A stretch of 64,000 nucleotides of DNA, taken from contig DWVP01000013.1 of NCBI GenBank assembly GCA_019120175.1, positions 22,068 to 86,067 of the forward strand. The letters are read 5' to 3'. The notes under the pieces are model-generated. The model was not told the origin of the DNA. It saw nothing but the letters and a program-made list of their open reading frames with translations, and ran no database searches. A program made the translations under genes and the position numbers. The stretch is from Candidatus Corynebacterium faecigallinarum. Its GTDB lineage: Bacteria; Actinomycetota; Actinomycetes; Mycobacteriales; Mycobacteriaceae. The first letter of the stretch is position 1, and every line of letters begins with the position of its first letter. Shown piece after piece: positions 54,233 through 62,807 of this stretch.

Positions 54233-54319
54233 AAATCCATGATGCGGCACCGTGCCGCCCGTGAACCTCCCCCTTTCGGCGGAGATTCCGGCGGGTTCGG
54301 TCTTGCTAGCGTTGCAGGT

Positions 54320-55612
54320 ATGAAGCCTGCGACAACCTCAACACCGGTGCCACGGATCACCGGGAAGATCACCGGGCGGGACACCCGCGCCGCGGCGATC
54401 TACGTCGTGGCGGCCCTGGTGCTGTTCCTCGCCGGCATCGAGGATGAACCGCTGCTGGGACTTCTCGTCATCGGAGGGCCACTCTGGTCCGGGTGGGGCT
54501 CCCTGGTGCTGATGCTCACCGGTGCCGCGTTCACCGTGTTCCGGACCTCCCGGCCCTGGTTGCTGCTCGTCGTGGTGGTGCCGGTGGCACTGGCGGAGGT
54601 CCTCTGGGGCACGCAGACCAGCGCCTATGTCTTGATGGTCGAGGCGCTGTGGGCGCCGGTGGCCCGGGGTAGCAGGAGGCTCGCGCGGGCGACCACCATC
54701 GTGGGCCTGGTGGTCGCGGTGATGCTCGGCGCGGTGTTCTTCGCCGCCGCCGTCACGGCAATGCCGTGGACCACGGCGGTGGTGTTCGCGGTGATGATCA
54801 TCGTGGTCGTCATCTTCACCCCGTTGGCCTGGGCGTGGGAGGTGCGTCACCACCGGCTTGCGCAGGAGACCGCGGAGAACCTGGCGGCCAAGGAGCATGA
54901 GCTCGCCGGGGAGCGGGCCGCCCGGGAGGTTGAAGCGGACCGCCTGCGCATCGCCCACGACCTGCACGATGTCGTCGCCGGGCATCTGTCGGCTGTTTCC
55001 CTCCACACCAGTCTTGCCGCCGACCTCGACGATGAGGTGGCCCGGGAACGATCCCTGGAGACCGCCCGGGGAAGTGCGGAGGCCGCACTGCGTGACCTAC
55101 GCTCGGTCATCGACATGCTGGCTCACGCCGTCACCGGCGGTGGCAGTGCACAGACCACGCTGAGCTGGGAGATCCTGCGGCGACGACTGGGCGAGGACGC
55201 CACAGTGACCATCGCCGACGACGTGGATTCAGTCCCCGCCGGCGTCCGGACGACGATGCTGCACATCGCTGCCGAAGCGGTGACGAATGCCAACCGTCAC
55301 GGCCAGAACCCCCGGACACTGCAGGTCATGGTCCAGGACGGGGAGTTGGTCATGGTCTGTGTCAATGCACTGGCTACGACACCAGCGGACGCAGACCAGC
55401 AGTCAGTGCGGCATTCAGCGGCCGCGGCGGCACCAGCAGCCCCGACTCTCGGCCTGTGCACCATGACCAACCGGGCCGCAGCGGTGGGTGGCACGGTGCA
55501 GGCCGGCCCGACCCCCGGGAAGACCGAAGCGGGCACCGGTGCGAAGGCCTGGGCGGTCACTGCCCGGCTTCCCCTGGTTCCCCTGCCCCCGACTGTCAAG
55601 GACGGTGCCTGA
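54320..55612 (+). CDS. sensor histidine kinase (HisKA_3 type)
   Basis: The 430-aa kinase has about five N-terminal membrane segments (residues about 20-165), a coiled linker, a DHp helix RIAHDLHDVVAGHLSAVSLHTSLA with the phospho-acceptor His216, and a HATPase domain with AAEAVTNANRHG and TLGLCTMTNRAAAVGG. TAGCGT is 7 nt before the ATG, giving a leaderless message. Its stop overlaps the response regulator start (TGATG), so they form one unit. The signal is unknown; membrane-embedded sensors of this type often detect envelope stress or hydrophobic compounds. Confidence 0.9.
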   Translation: MKPATTSTPVPRITGKITGRDTRAAAIYVVAALVLFLAGIEDEPLLGLLVIGGPLWSGWGSLVLMLTGAAFTVFRTSRPWLLLVVVVPVALAEVLWGTQTSAYVLMVEALWAPVARGSRRLARATTIVGLVVAVMLGAVFFAAAVTAMPWTTAVVFAVMIIVVVIFTPLAWAWEVRHHRLAQETAENLAAKEHELAGERAAREVEADRLRIAHDLHDVVAGHLSAVSLHTSLAADLDDEVARERSLETARGSAEAALRDLRSVIDMLAHAVTGGGSAQTTLSWEILRRRLGEDATVTIADDVDSVPAGVRTTMLHIAAEAVTNANRHGQNPRTLQVMVQDGELVMVCVNALATTPADADQQSVRHSAAAAAPAAPTLGLCTMTNRAAAVGGTVQAGPTPGKTEAGTGAKAWAVTARLPLVPLPPTVKDGA

Positions 55613-56280
55613 TGCCCAGCTCATCTATTCGGGTGATGGTCGCCGACGACCACGACGCCTTCCGTTCCGGGATCGTGACCCTGCTGGAGTCCGCACCGGA
55701 CATCAGCGTGGTCGGGGAGGCGGCGGACGGCCCATCGGCACTCGAGGTCGCCGCCGCGACCCGGCCGGACGTGGTACTCACCGATGTCCGCATGCCCGGA
55801 GCCACCGGCATCGAGATCACCCCGCAGCTGTGCGAGGCAGGGATCAGGGTGTTGGCGATCTCCGCATTCGGTCTCGATGACTACGTCCTCGATGCGATCA
55901 CCGCCGGGGCGGACGGCTACCTCGTGAAGACGGAGCGTCCGGCGAACATCATCGCCGCCGTGCGTTCGGTATCCCAGGGGGAGGCTGCCCTGTCGAATGA
56001 GACGACGACAGCGGTGATCACGGCACTGCGGCAGCGCGCCGAACGGGAAAAAGGCGCAGCGCAATCACGACAGGACACCCCGGCCGATGAGAGCATCCAC
56101 CTCACCGACCGCGAGGAGGAGGTACTCGCGCTGGTCGCCGACGGACACTCCAACCGATCCATTGCCGCGACACTGTTCATCGGGGAGGCCACGGTGAAGA
56201 CCCACCTCGGCAATCTCTTCACCAAACTCGGCGCCACCTCCCGGATGCAGGCGGCGGTGTGGCATCACCAGCACCGGTGA
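55612..56280 (+). CDS. LuxR/NarL-type response regulator
   Basis: The 222-aa protein has a receiver domain with Asp58 as phosphorylation site (VVLTDVRMPG) and lysine in GYLVKTE, and a C-terminal LuxR-type helix-turn-helix (about residues 160-220: LTDREEEVLALVADGHSNRSIAATLFIGEATVKTHLGN). It overlaps the kinase gene by one base, so the partners are co-translated. Targets are not visible, but the divergent GAP-family gene or nearby envelope genes are candidates. Confidence 0.92.
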   Translation: MPSSSIRVMVADDHDAFRSGIVTLLESAPDISVVGEAADGPSALEVAAATRPDVVLTDVRMPGATGIEITPQLCEAGIRVLAISAFGLDDYVLDAITAGADGYLVKTERPANIIAAVRSVSQGEAALSNETTTAVITALRQRAEREKGAAQSRQDTPADESIHLTDREEEVLALVADGHSNRSIAATLFIGEATVKTHLGNLFTKLGATSRMQAAVWHHQHR

Positions 56281-56322
56281 GCCGTTCACCTGGGGTGACT
56301 GTCCCAGAGTAGTGTCGGCGAC

Positions 56323-57162
56323 ATGACCGGTTCCCGCTACACCCACGGCCACGGCGAGGCAGTGCTGGACAACCACGCCACACGGACCGCCGAAGACTCC
56401 GTGGGCTTCGTCCTGCCGCACCTGCACCGGGATTCCCGGGTGCTGGACGTCGGTTGCGGGCCGGGCTCGATCACCGTGGATCTCGCCGCCCGGGTCGCCG
56501 GGCTCGGTGGGGCGGCGTCCCAGGTCACCGGGGTGGAGAACACGGAGGCGCCGTTGGACGCAGCCCGGCAGTTGGCTGCGAGGAGGGGAGTGGAGGCTGG
56601 TTTCCAGACCGGGGACGCCTACGCCCTGCCGTTCGCCGACAGTTCCTTCGACATTGTCCTCGCCCACCAGGTGCTCCAACACCTGGCCGATCCGGTGGCC
56701 GCGCTACGCGAGTTCGCCAGGGTCTGCGCCCCGGGCGGGGTGGTGGCGGTCCGCGACGCCGACTACGCCGGCATGCACTTCCACCCGGAGACCGAGGGAA
56801 TGCTCCGCTGGCGGGACAACTACCGGGCTCGGGCACGCGGCAACGGCGGGGAACCGGACGCTGGACGTCACCTGGTGCGCTGGGCCCTGGATGCTGGTTT
56901 CCTTCCCGGTCAGATCAGCGCCGGGACGTCCACCTGGTTCTACAGTGCCGGACGCGCCGACGGCACCGGGCACGCAGGGCGTCCCGGCTGGTTGGCGGAC
57001 AGCTGGATCAAGCGGACCCGGGACGCGGCGGCTTGTGAGGCTGGTGAGACCGGTATTGCTGAGGCTGACGTCGCGGCGATCTGCCGGGGATGGCAGCAGT
57101 GGGCGGCGGATCTGTCCGCAGTTTTCGTCATGCCGCACGGCGAGTTGCTGGTGCGGATGTGA
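56323..57162 (+). CDS. SAM-dependent methyltransferase
   Basis: The 279-aa class I methyltransferase has motif I VLDVGCGPGSITVDLA, an acidic GVENTEAP motif II and the DIVLAHQVLQHLADP post-motif. It belongs to the UbiE/COQ5-like group, but substrates of such enzymes are diverse and cannot be predicted. TAGTGT is 7 nt before the ATG, so the mRNA should be leaderless. It follows the response regulator by 42 bp on the same strand. No signal peptide is seen. Confidence 0.87.
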   Translation: MTGSRYTHGHGEAVLDNHATRTAEDSVGFVLPHLHRDSRVLDVGCGPGSITVDLAARVAGLGGAASQVTGVENTEAPLDAARQLAARRGVEAGFQTGDAYALPFADSSFDIVLAHQVLQHLADPVAALREFARVCAPGGVVAVRDADYAGMHFHPETEGMLRWRDNYRARARGNGGEPDAGRHLVRWALDAGFLPGQISAGTSTWFYSAGRADGTGHAGRPGWLADSWIKRTRDAAACEAGETGIAEADVAAICRGWQQWAADLSAVFVMPHGELLVRM

Positions 57163-57184
57163 CCAGCGTGGAACAATCGGCCCC

Positions 57185-57775
57185 ATGAGTAACCAGCAGC
57201 CCTACCGTCCTGACCCCAACCGCGGCTACGGCCAGAACGAGCCGACCCGCCAATACAGCCAGCAGCAGTACGGGGCGCAGTACCAGCAGCGGCAGCCCAA
57301 CCAGGCTCCACAGCAGGGCCAGCCCCAGAATCGGCCCCCGAACCAGCAGGCTGAGCAACCGCACCTGCTGGCCGGCCGGTTCGACACCAAGAAGGTCATC
57401 ATCAACCTGGTGATCCTGGGCGTGCTGTGCGCGGTGATCTCCTTCGCCATCCTGGTGGTTGTCGACCTCATCGTCTCGGCAATCACCGGCTGGGCGGCAC
57501 AGGGGCCGGGCAACGCGGTGGTCTACGGCGCGATCGCCGGTATCGTGGGCGTGTTGGCTGGCCTGCTGTACATCCCGGTGGTCGGCACCGGCAACGAGAA
57601 CCTCTTCGGCATGGCGATCATGGCCCTGACCTTGGCGGCCATCGTGATCTACGTGCTCTCCGGCGGACTGCTCGACGGTGACTGGAACACCATCCTCACC
57701 CTCGCGGCGATCCTGTGCACCGCCACCACCGCCTACCTCTCGCCGACCCGGATCGAGTCTGCACGGGTGCGATGA
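57185..57775 (+). CDS. membrane protein with Gln/Pro-rich N-terminus
   Basis: The 196-aa protein has a disordered N-terminal tail (about residues 1-60) rich in Gln, Pro, Asn, Tyr and Arg, then four membrane segments (IINLVILGVLCAVISFAILVVV, VVYGAIAGIVGVLAGLLYIP, MAIMALTLAAIVIYVLS and TILTLAAILCTATTAYL). No family is recognised. The cytoplasmic tail resembles those of actinobacterial envelope proteins that bind cytoskeletal partners. AACAAT lies 7 nt before the ATG. The function is unknown. Confidence 0.75.
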   Translation: MSNQQPYRPDPNRGYGQNEPTRQYSQQQYGAQYQQRQPNQAPQQGQPQNRPPNQQAEQPHLLAGRFDTKKVIINLVILGVLCAVISFAILVVVDLIVSAITGWAAQGPGNAVVYGAIAGIVGVLAGLLYIPVVGTGNENLFGMAIMALTLAAIVIYVLSGGLLDGDWNTILTLAAILCTATTAYLSPTRIESARVR

Positions 57776-57863
57776 CCTCCCTTTTCGCCTTGACCGAGGT
57801 GACGGCAGGGGGCACCGAGGTGTAACGGGGGGACAGGGGGCTGGACCTGGGGGGCAACATGGG

Positions 57864-57869
57864 TAGGAT
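57864..57869 (+). promoter_or_regulatory. -10 hexamer TAGGAT of the leaderless oxygenase promoter
   Basis: TAGGAT ends 7 nt before the ATG at 57877, favouring this start over the in-frame ATG at 57859, which would lie upstream of the transcript. Confidence 0.5.
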
Positions 57870-57876
57870 AACCTCC

Positions 57877-58872
57877 ATGTTCACGACCCCTGATATCCCG
57901 CTCATCGACGTCGCAGTGTGGCGCAACGGCACCGCCGACCAGCGAGCTGAGCTGGCGGACCGTCTTGACCAGGCGATGAAGAACTCCGGGTTCTTCATGG
58001 TCACCGGCCACGGCATCGACGAGGGTCTCTCGGCGAAGTTGCGGGAAGTCTCGGAGGAGTTCTTCCGCCTGCCGGACGAGGTGAAGGAGAACTACCGCAC
58101 CATCGTCGGTGGTCGAGGATGGATCCGCACCGGAGACGAAGCCAACGCCTACTACGGTGAGGAGGTCAACCCGGAGACCGCCGACCTCAAGGAGACCCTG
58201 ACCTTCGGCCGTGAGCACACCACCGGGGACGCGGAGATCGACCAGGAGTTCTTCACCCCGAACGTCTACCCGGAGGAGGCTCCGGAGCTCAAGGGCCTGG
58301 TCCTGGCGTGGATCGACGGTGCCCGCGCCCTCTACAACGACCTGCTGGAGATGCTGGCGACAGCGCTGGGGCTCGACGAGAACTACTTCGTGAAGCGGGC
58401 GGCGAACTCGCCGAACACCTTCAACATCAACCGCTACCCGGCACTCAGTGTGGTCGGGCGGGCACGGGAGGGGCAGTACCGGATTGCCCCGCACACCGAC
58501 TGGGGCCTGGTGACCATTCTCGACCGGCAACCCGGTTACGGTGGCCTTCAGGTGGAGACCATCGACGGTCAGTGGCAGGACGCCCCGTACGTCGAGGGTG
58601 CCCTGACGATCAACATCGCGGATCTGCTCACCCGGTGGACCGGCGACCGGTGGCGCTCCACCAGGCACCGGGTGCTCGCCCCCAGCCCGGACGCACCGAC
58701 CGAGGAACTGGTCAGCATCATCTGCTTCTGCGAGCCGGACATGGACCAGATCGTCGAGCCGCTGGCCCCGCCGGTGGGCGGGGGAGCACACTATGAGCCG
58801 GTGCGTGCCGCCGAGTACTTCAGCGAGCGCAACGCCGCCGCCATCGTGGGTGGCGGCGTCGCAGTGAGTTAG
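57877..58872 (+). CDS. 2-oxoglutarate/Fe(II) oxygenase of the isopenicillin N synthase family
   Basis: The 331-aa protein has the jelly-roll iron site H206-x-D208 (PHTDWG) and H264 (TRHRVL), and the family N-terminal domain ending FHRLP-type helices (EEFFRLPDEVK). It uses Fe(II) and O2, and 2-oxoglutarate if the usual anchor is present. The Arg-x-Ser anchor normally about ten residues after the last His is not seen: the matching stretch reads ELVSI, with Leu at the Arg position. It may use another arrangement or substrate. Homologues are annotated as isopenicillin N synthase-like oxidoreductases; role unknown. Confidence 0.85.
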   Translation: MFTTPDIPLIDVAVWRNGTADQRAELADRLDQAMKNSGFFMVTGHGIDEGLSAKLREVSEEFFRLPDEVKENYRTIVGGRGWIRTGDEANAYYGEEVNPETADLKETLTFGREHTTGDAEIDQEFFTPNVYPEEAPELKGLVLAWIDGARALYNDLLEMLATALGLDENYFVKRAANSPNTFNINRYPALSVVGRAREGQYRIAPHTDWGLVTILDRQPGYGGLQVETIDGQWQDAPYVEGALTINIADLLTRWTGDRWRSTRHRVLAPSPDAPTEELVSIICFCEPDMDQIVEPLAPPVGGGAHYEPVRAAEYFSERNAAAIVGGGVAVS

Positions 58873-58895
58873 AACCCGCCCGACACGGCATCAGG

Positions 58896-59144
58896 CTAAC
58901 CGTCGAGGGCCTGTTCCAGCCGCTCGAGCTTGCCGCTGATTTCCCCGGTATGACCGGGACGCAGATCTGCCTTCAGTACCAGCGACACCCGTGGCGAGTA
59001 TTCTGCGACAGCCTCGCAGGCACGTTTGATCACGGGCATCACTTCGTCCCACTCGCCTTCGACGGTGGTGTACATCGAGGTGGTCTCATGCGGCAGGCCG
59101 GACTCACGGATCACCTTCACCGCTGCGGCCACGGTGTGGGACAT
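58896..59144 (-). CDS. MTH1187-family thiamine-binding protein, N-terminally shortened
   Basis: The 82-aa protein matches the MTH1187/YqgV thiamine-binding family (VKVIRESGLPHETTSMYTTVEGEWDEVMPVIKRA and RVSLVLKADLRPGHTG). The family is normally about 95-105 residues and starts with a beta strand of the type IVAFSVTPLG; that strand is absent here, and no frame upstream supplies it. The protein may be truncated. The convergent oxygenase ends 23 bp away and the divergent phosphoesterase starts 26 bp away, so sequence may have been lost during rearrangement. Confidence 0.72.
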   Translation of the reverse strand: MSHTVAAAVKVIRESGLPHETTSMYTTVEGEWDEVMPVIKRACEAVAEYSPRVSLVLKADLRPGHTGEISGKLERLEQALDG

Positions 59145-59169
59145 TGAACCACCGTGGCAGACTGGGGGC

Positions 59170-59592
59170 ATGGCTGGCACTGACAGCGTGGATGTCGCCG
59201 GCCGCGACATCCGCTTCACCCACCCGGACAATGCGACCACCTTGCACTGGGACCTCCGTCTGGAACACGCGGGTGCCCTCGCGTCCTGGGCGGTTCCCAA
59301 GGGAATGCCCACCGACTCCGGAAAGGACCGCCTGGCGATCCAGACCGAGGACCACCCGTTGGCGTACCGCGACTTTGAGGGCAGCATCGGCGACGGGGAG
59401 CCTGGTGCGGGGACAGTCGACATCTGGGACGACGGCACCTCCCGTGTGGAGAAGTGGCAGGATGACGAGATCATCGTGACTCTTCGTGGGCGCGACGACG
59501 GCGGTCTCGGCGGTGAGCCCCGGAAAATCGCCCTGATCAACTCACAGATGAACGGTGAGAAGAAGAACTGGCTTGCTCACCTGATGGCGTAG
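59170..59592 (+). CDS. stand-alone LigD-type 3'-phosphoesterase domain
   Basis: The 140-aa protein matches the N-terminal phosphoesterase domain of bacterial LigD, which trims 3'-phosphates or ribonucleotides at DNA ends during repair. Core residues appear in TTLHWDLRLEH and HPLAYRDFEG, and QDDEIIVTLRG lies near the C-terminus. No polymerase or ligase domain is fused, and no ku or ligase gene is visible in the window. It starts 26 bp from the divergent thiamine-binding gene. The function could be as a free end-processing nuclease; that is inference. Confidence 0.8.
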   Translation: MAGTDSVDVAGRDIRFTHPDNATTLHWDLRLEHAGALASWAVPKGMPTDSGKDRLAIQTEDHPLAYRDFEGSIGDGEPGAGTVDIWDDGTSRVEKWQDDEIIVTLRGRDDGGLGGEPRKIALINSQMNGEKKNWLAHLMA

Positions 59593-59860
59593 TCCGGGAA
59601 CCGATACCGGCGAAGACGGCGACGGACACACAGCCCAGCACCATCCCACACTCCTGGACCAATGTCGGGGGATTGCTGGTCATCGCCCACGCCCACAGGC
59701 TGGTCACCGGCAGGGTGAGGAAGAGAAGCATGCTTGTCGGGGTCGCACCGAGTATCCGGGGGGGGGAGGCGGTGAAGCTCGCGTAGCCGCCGATGCCCGA
59801 CATCAGTAGCAGCCACACCAGTGCGCCCACGCGACGGCGGTCACGGTGCTGGAGAAGGCC
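59537..59860 (-). pseudogene. decayed DMT/EamA permease fragment
   Basis: The minus strand keeps about the last three membrane segments of an EamA-type permease (LVWLLLMSGIGGYASF, ILGATPTSMLLFLTLPVTSLWAWAM and GMVLGCVSVAVFAGI). An upstream frame holds a matching FSSTVTAVAWA, joined to the rest only by a frameshift near 59818-59822, and the first half of the gene is missing. A run of nine G at 59758-59766 lies inside it. The tail also overlaps the phosphoesterase gene. Confidence 0.65.
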
Positions 59861-59869
59861 TGACCTTGC

Positions 59870-59890
59870 GGGTCACCTCAGTGGTGACCC
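59870..59890 (-). terminator. hairpin after the aminotransferase gene
   Basis: GGGTCACC and GGTGACCC form an 8-bp stem with a 5-nt loop 11 bp past the aminotransferase stop. No T-run follows. It shares the GGTCACCTCA core with the 27-bp inverted repeat at 43138-43200. Confidence 0.4.
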
Positions 59891-59900
59891 CGGTCGAGGA

Positions 59901-61031
59901 TCAGAGTCCCAGCTTGTCCAGGCCGGCCCGGAAACGCTCGACGGTACCGTCGACGTCCTGCAGCTTGTCCAGTCCGAACAGGCCCAGGCGGAAGGTGGAG
60001 AAGTCGGCCGGCTCGCCGCACTGCAGCGGAACACCGCCGGCGACCTGGATCCCGGCCTCCTTGAACTTCGCGCCGGACTTCACCGCCGGGTCGTCGGTGT
60101 AGGCCACGACCACGGACGGGGCGGCGAACTCGCCGGTGGCGATGGGCTGGATGCCACGCTCTGCCAGCAGGTCGCGCACCTTGGTCCCGAGTTCGATCTG
60201 GGCGTCCCGCAGCTTCTCCAGGCCGATCTCGCGGGCCTGGACCATCAGCTCGGCGTTGTGTGCCAGGCCATCGGTCGGCAGGGTCGCATGGTAGGGGGTC
60301 TGGCCCTCGGCGTAGGAGTCGGTGATGAACAACCACTTCTTCAGGTCCACGGCGAAGCTGCTGGAAGTAGAGTTGGCCACGGCCTCACGGCCATCCTCGC
60401 TGAGCATGACGTAACCGGCGCAGGGGGTGCCGCTCCAGCCCTTCTGCGGGGCACTGACCAGCACGTCGACGCCGATGGCCTTCATGTCGACCCAGGACGC
60501 ACCGGAGGCGACGCAGTCCAGGATGAACAGGGCCCCGACCTCGTGGGCGGCCTCGCCGAGGGCCGTGAGGTAGGCGTCGGTGAGTTGGATACCCGCAGCG
60601 GTCTCCACGTGCGGGGCGATGACGATCTCGGGCCGCTCGGCGCGGATGGAGGCGGTGACCTCGTCGATCGGGGCGGGAACCCAGGTCGAGGTGGACTCTT
60701 CTCCGGTCTGACGTGCGGTGTGCACGGTGACGTCGTCGGTGATCTTCCCGGCGTCGATGATCTGCGACCAGCGGAAGGAGAACAGACCGTTGCGCACGAT
60801 GAGGGTCTTCTTGTCCGTGATCAGCTGACGTGCGACGGCCTCCATGCCGTAGCTTCCGCCGCCCGGGACCACAGCGACGGTCTCTGCGTTGTAGGTCTCC
60901 AGCAGGATGTTGCGGATATCCTGCATCACGCCGACGAAACGGGCCGACATGTGGTTGAGGGAACGATCGGTGAAGACGACGGAGTACTCGAGGAAACCGT
61001 CGGGATCGATGTCAGAGTGGGGAAGAGTCAT
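59901..61031 (-). CDS. class V PLP aminotransferase (alanine-glyoxylate or serine aminotransferase-like)
   Basis: The 376-aa enzyme has the class V fold with PLP Lys in SAPQKGWSGTPCAGYV, Asp in LFILDCVASGAS and the N-terminal VVPGGGSYGMEAVARQL. It is related to alanine-glyoxylate aminotransferases and phosphoserine aminotransferase-like enzymes; the true donor and acceptor are unknown. ATG at 61031 is favoured over 61040. CAGAAT lies 7 nt before it, a weaker -10 than others in the window. It sits between the decayed permease and the divergent PAP2/kinase fusion. Confidence 0.85.
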   Translation of the reverse strand: MTLPHSDIDPDGFLEYSVVFTDRSLNHMSARFVGVMQDIRNILLETYNAETVAVVPGGGSYGMEAVARQLITDKKTLIVRNGLFSFRWSQIIDAGKITDDVTVHTARQTGEESTSTWVPAPIDEVTASIRAERPEIVIAPHVETAAGIQLTDAYLTALGEAAHEVGALFILDCVASGASWVDMKAIGVDVLVSAPQKGWSGTPCAGYVMLSEDGREAVANSTSSSFAVDLKKWLFITDSYAEGQTPYHATLPTDGLAHNAELMVQAREIGLEKLRDAQIELGTKVRDLLAERGIQPIATGEFAAPSVVVAYTDDPAVKSGAKFKEAGIQVAGGVPLQCGEPADFSTFRLGLFGLDKLQDVDGTVERFRAGLDKLGL

Positions 61032-61154
61032 AATGAACATTCTGACATATCAACAACGTCGGCTTTGACTGAAGGCCCACTTCAGATGTGGGTGAGTTCG
61101 ACGGAGTTTGGCGGATTCACAGGGTAGTATGACCTCAACAGTGGTTGGAACGCG

Positions 61155-62666
61155 GTGGATGACACACGGTGGATGGAGTGGATGTCGATGTTCGGACGGT
61201 TCGCTGGCTCGGCGGTCGACGGCGTGTCGGGCGGTCTGGGACGCATGGATCATGATGTGTTCGACGCAGTCGCCGGTGCAGAGAACCCCAAGCTGGACGC
61301 GGTGTTGCCGAGGTTGACCCAGGCGGCGAACTATTCCCGACTGTGGCTGGGAATCGCCGGGGCGATGGCCCTGACCGGGAACCCTCGGTTGCAGCGGGCG
61401 GCGGCCCGGGGAGTGGTCGGTGTGGGGGTCACGAGCCTGGTGGTCAACCAGGGTGCGAAGCGTCGGTGGCGTCGTGCACGTCCCGGCCATGATTCGGTGC
61501 CGGTGACGCGACGGATTCGTCGGTACCCTAGCTCGAGCTCCTTCCCGTCCGGCCATTCCGCCAGTGCCGCGGCCTTCGCCACCGGTGTGGCGGTGGAGGC
61601 ACCGGCGATCGGTACGGCACTCGGTGGTCTTGCAGGTCTGGTGGGCTTTTCCCGGGTCTACACCGGTGCACACTATCCCAGTGATGTCCTGGTGGGCTTC
61701 GGAATCGGGGTGCTTGTCTCCCGCATCGGAGCCCGGCTCGTCCCAACGCCTTTGCCGGAGTCGGACACCACGGTCGAACCGTCGGTCGTCCAGACCGAGA
61801 AGCGTCCCGAGGGTGAGGGGCTGATTTTCGTGGTCAATCCGGCGTCCGGTGGTGGCACAGGGGAGAGGGTCCTCAAGGATGTCGAGAAGGCGCTACCGGC
61901 CGCGGAGATTATCGCCCTGGAGGGGGACGATGATGTCGAGCGGGTTCTGGAGGATGCCGCAAGCCGGGCCGAGGTTCTCGGCATCGCCGGAGGTGACGGT
62001 ACCGTGGCGACGGCCGCCGGTATTGCGCGGGCAGCAGGTATCCCGTTGGCGGTGTTCCCGGGTGGTACGTTCAACCACTTCGCCAAGCAGATCGGGTGCG
62101 AGACGACGGGCCGTACCATCGCCGCGGTGAAATCCGGGTCGATGGGGACGGTGGACGTGGTCACCCTCAACGGTGAGACCACGCTGCTGAACACCTCGAG
62201 TATCGGCGTCTACCCGCGGTTCGTGGAGGTCAGGGAACGTTTCGAGGCCAAGATGGGCAAGACGGTGGCCGCAGTCATCGCCACCTGGCAGATGATGAAG
62301 GAGGAGAACACCGTCACGTTGCGCTACGACGGGAAGCCCCTGACGACCTCGCTGTTCTTCCTCGGCAATTCGGTGTACCGTCCGGCAGGGTTCGCTCCGG
62401 TTAACCGGTCCAGCATCGAGGACGGCCTGCTGGATGTCCGGATGTTGGAGACCGGACGGCGGTTCTCACGGTTGCGTATCGCTGGAGCGCTGCTCACCGG
62501 CAACCTGGCACGCAGTCCGCTGTACCACGAGCTGCGTCGACCGGAGTTCCGCTGTGAGGTGCTCAGTGACCCCACCGCGGTGGCCTACGACGGTGAGATC
62601 GGGAATGAGGTCACCGAGCTGGAGTATGTCTCGCACTACCGGGCGTTGACCGTCTACCGGCCATGA
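61155..62666 (+). CDS. fusion of PAP2 phosphatase and diacylglycerol-kinase-type lipid kinase
   Basis: This 503-aa protein joins a PAP2 membrane phosphatase (residues about 30-200: KRRWRRARP, SFPSGHSAS, SRVYTGAHYPSD) to a DAGK/LCBK catalytic domain (about 220-500: IFVVNPASGGGTG, GIAGGDGTVATAAG, AVFPGGTFNHFAK). It could dephosphorylate a phospholipid such as phosphatidic acid or polyprenyl phosphate and rephosphorylate a lipid. Membrane segments surround the PAP2 core. The start is uncertain: GTG 61155, ATGs 61173, 61182 and 61188 are in frame, and 61188 has the best spaced GGAG. TAGTAT (61125-61130) is its probable -10. Confidence 0.85.
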   Translation: MDDTRWMEWMSMFGRFAGSAVDGVSGGLGRMDHDVFDAVAGAENPKLDAVLPRLTQAANYSRLWLGIAGAMALTGNPRLQRAAARGVVGVGVTSLVVNQGAKRRWRRARPGHDSVPVTRRIRRYPSSSSFPSGHSASAAAFATGVAVEAPAIGTALGGLAGLVGFSRVYTGAHYPSDVLVGFGIGVLVSRIGARLVPTPLPESDTTVEPSVVQTEKRPEGEGLIFVVNPASGGGTGERVLKDVEKALPAAEIIALEGDDDVERVLEDAASRAEVLGIAGGDGTVATAAGIARAAGIPLAVFPGGTFNHFAKQIGCETTGRTIAAVKSGSMGTVDVVTLNGETTLLNTSSIGVYPRFVEVRERFEAKMGKTVAAVIATWQMMKEENTVTLRYDGKPLTTSLFFLGNSVYRPAGFAPVNRSSIEDGLLDVRMLETGRRFSRLRIAGALLTGNLARSPLYHELRRPEFRCEVLSDPTAVAYDGEIGNEVTELEYVSHYRALTVYRP

Positions 62667-62807
62667 GTAGATACGGAGGCACCGTAATCCCGCGCTGTGG
62701 TGGTATTTGATTCACAAAGTAATTGACATGACCATTATGCTCAAAAAGGTGGTAGAACGGACAGGGTCGAGCTCGAATAGAAAGTCCTGAAAGGAACAGC
62801 TTCACCC

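Noticed and set aside
53441-54319. Long in-frame extension upstream of the histidine kinase
   Set aside because: It is antisense to the GAP-family gene. Homology and a leaderless -10 place the start at 54320.
57859-57876. Upstream ATG for the oxygenase gene
   Set aside because: It precedes the -10 TAGGAT, so it would not be in the transcript, and homology begins after 57877.
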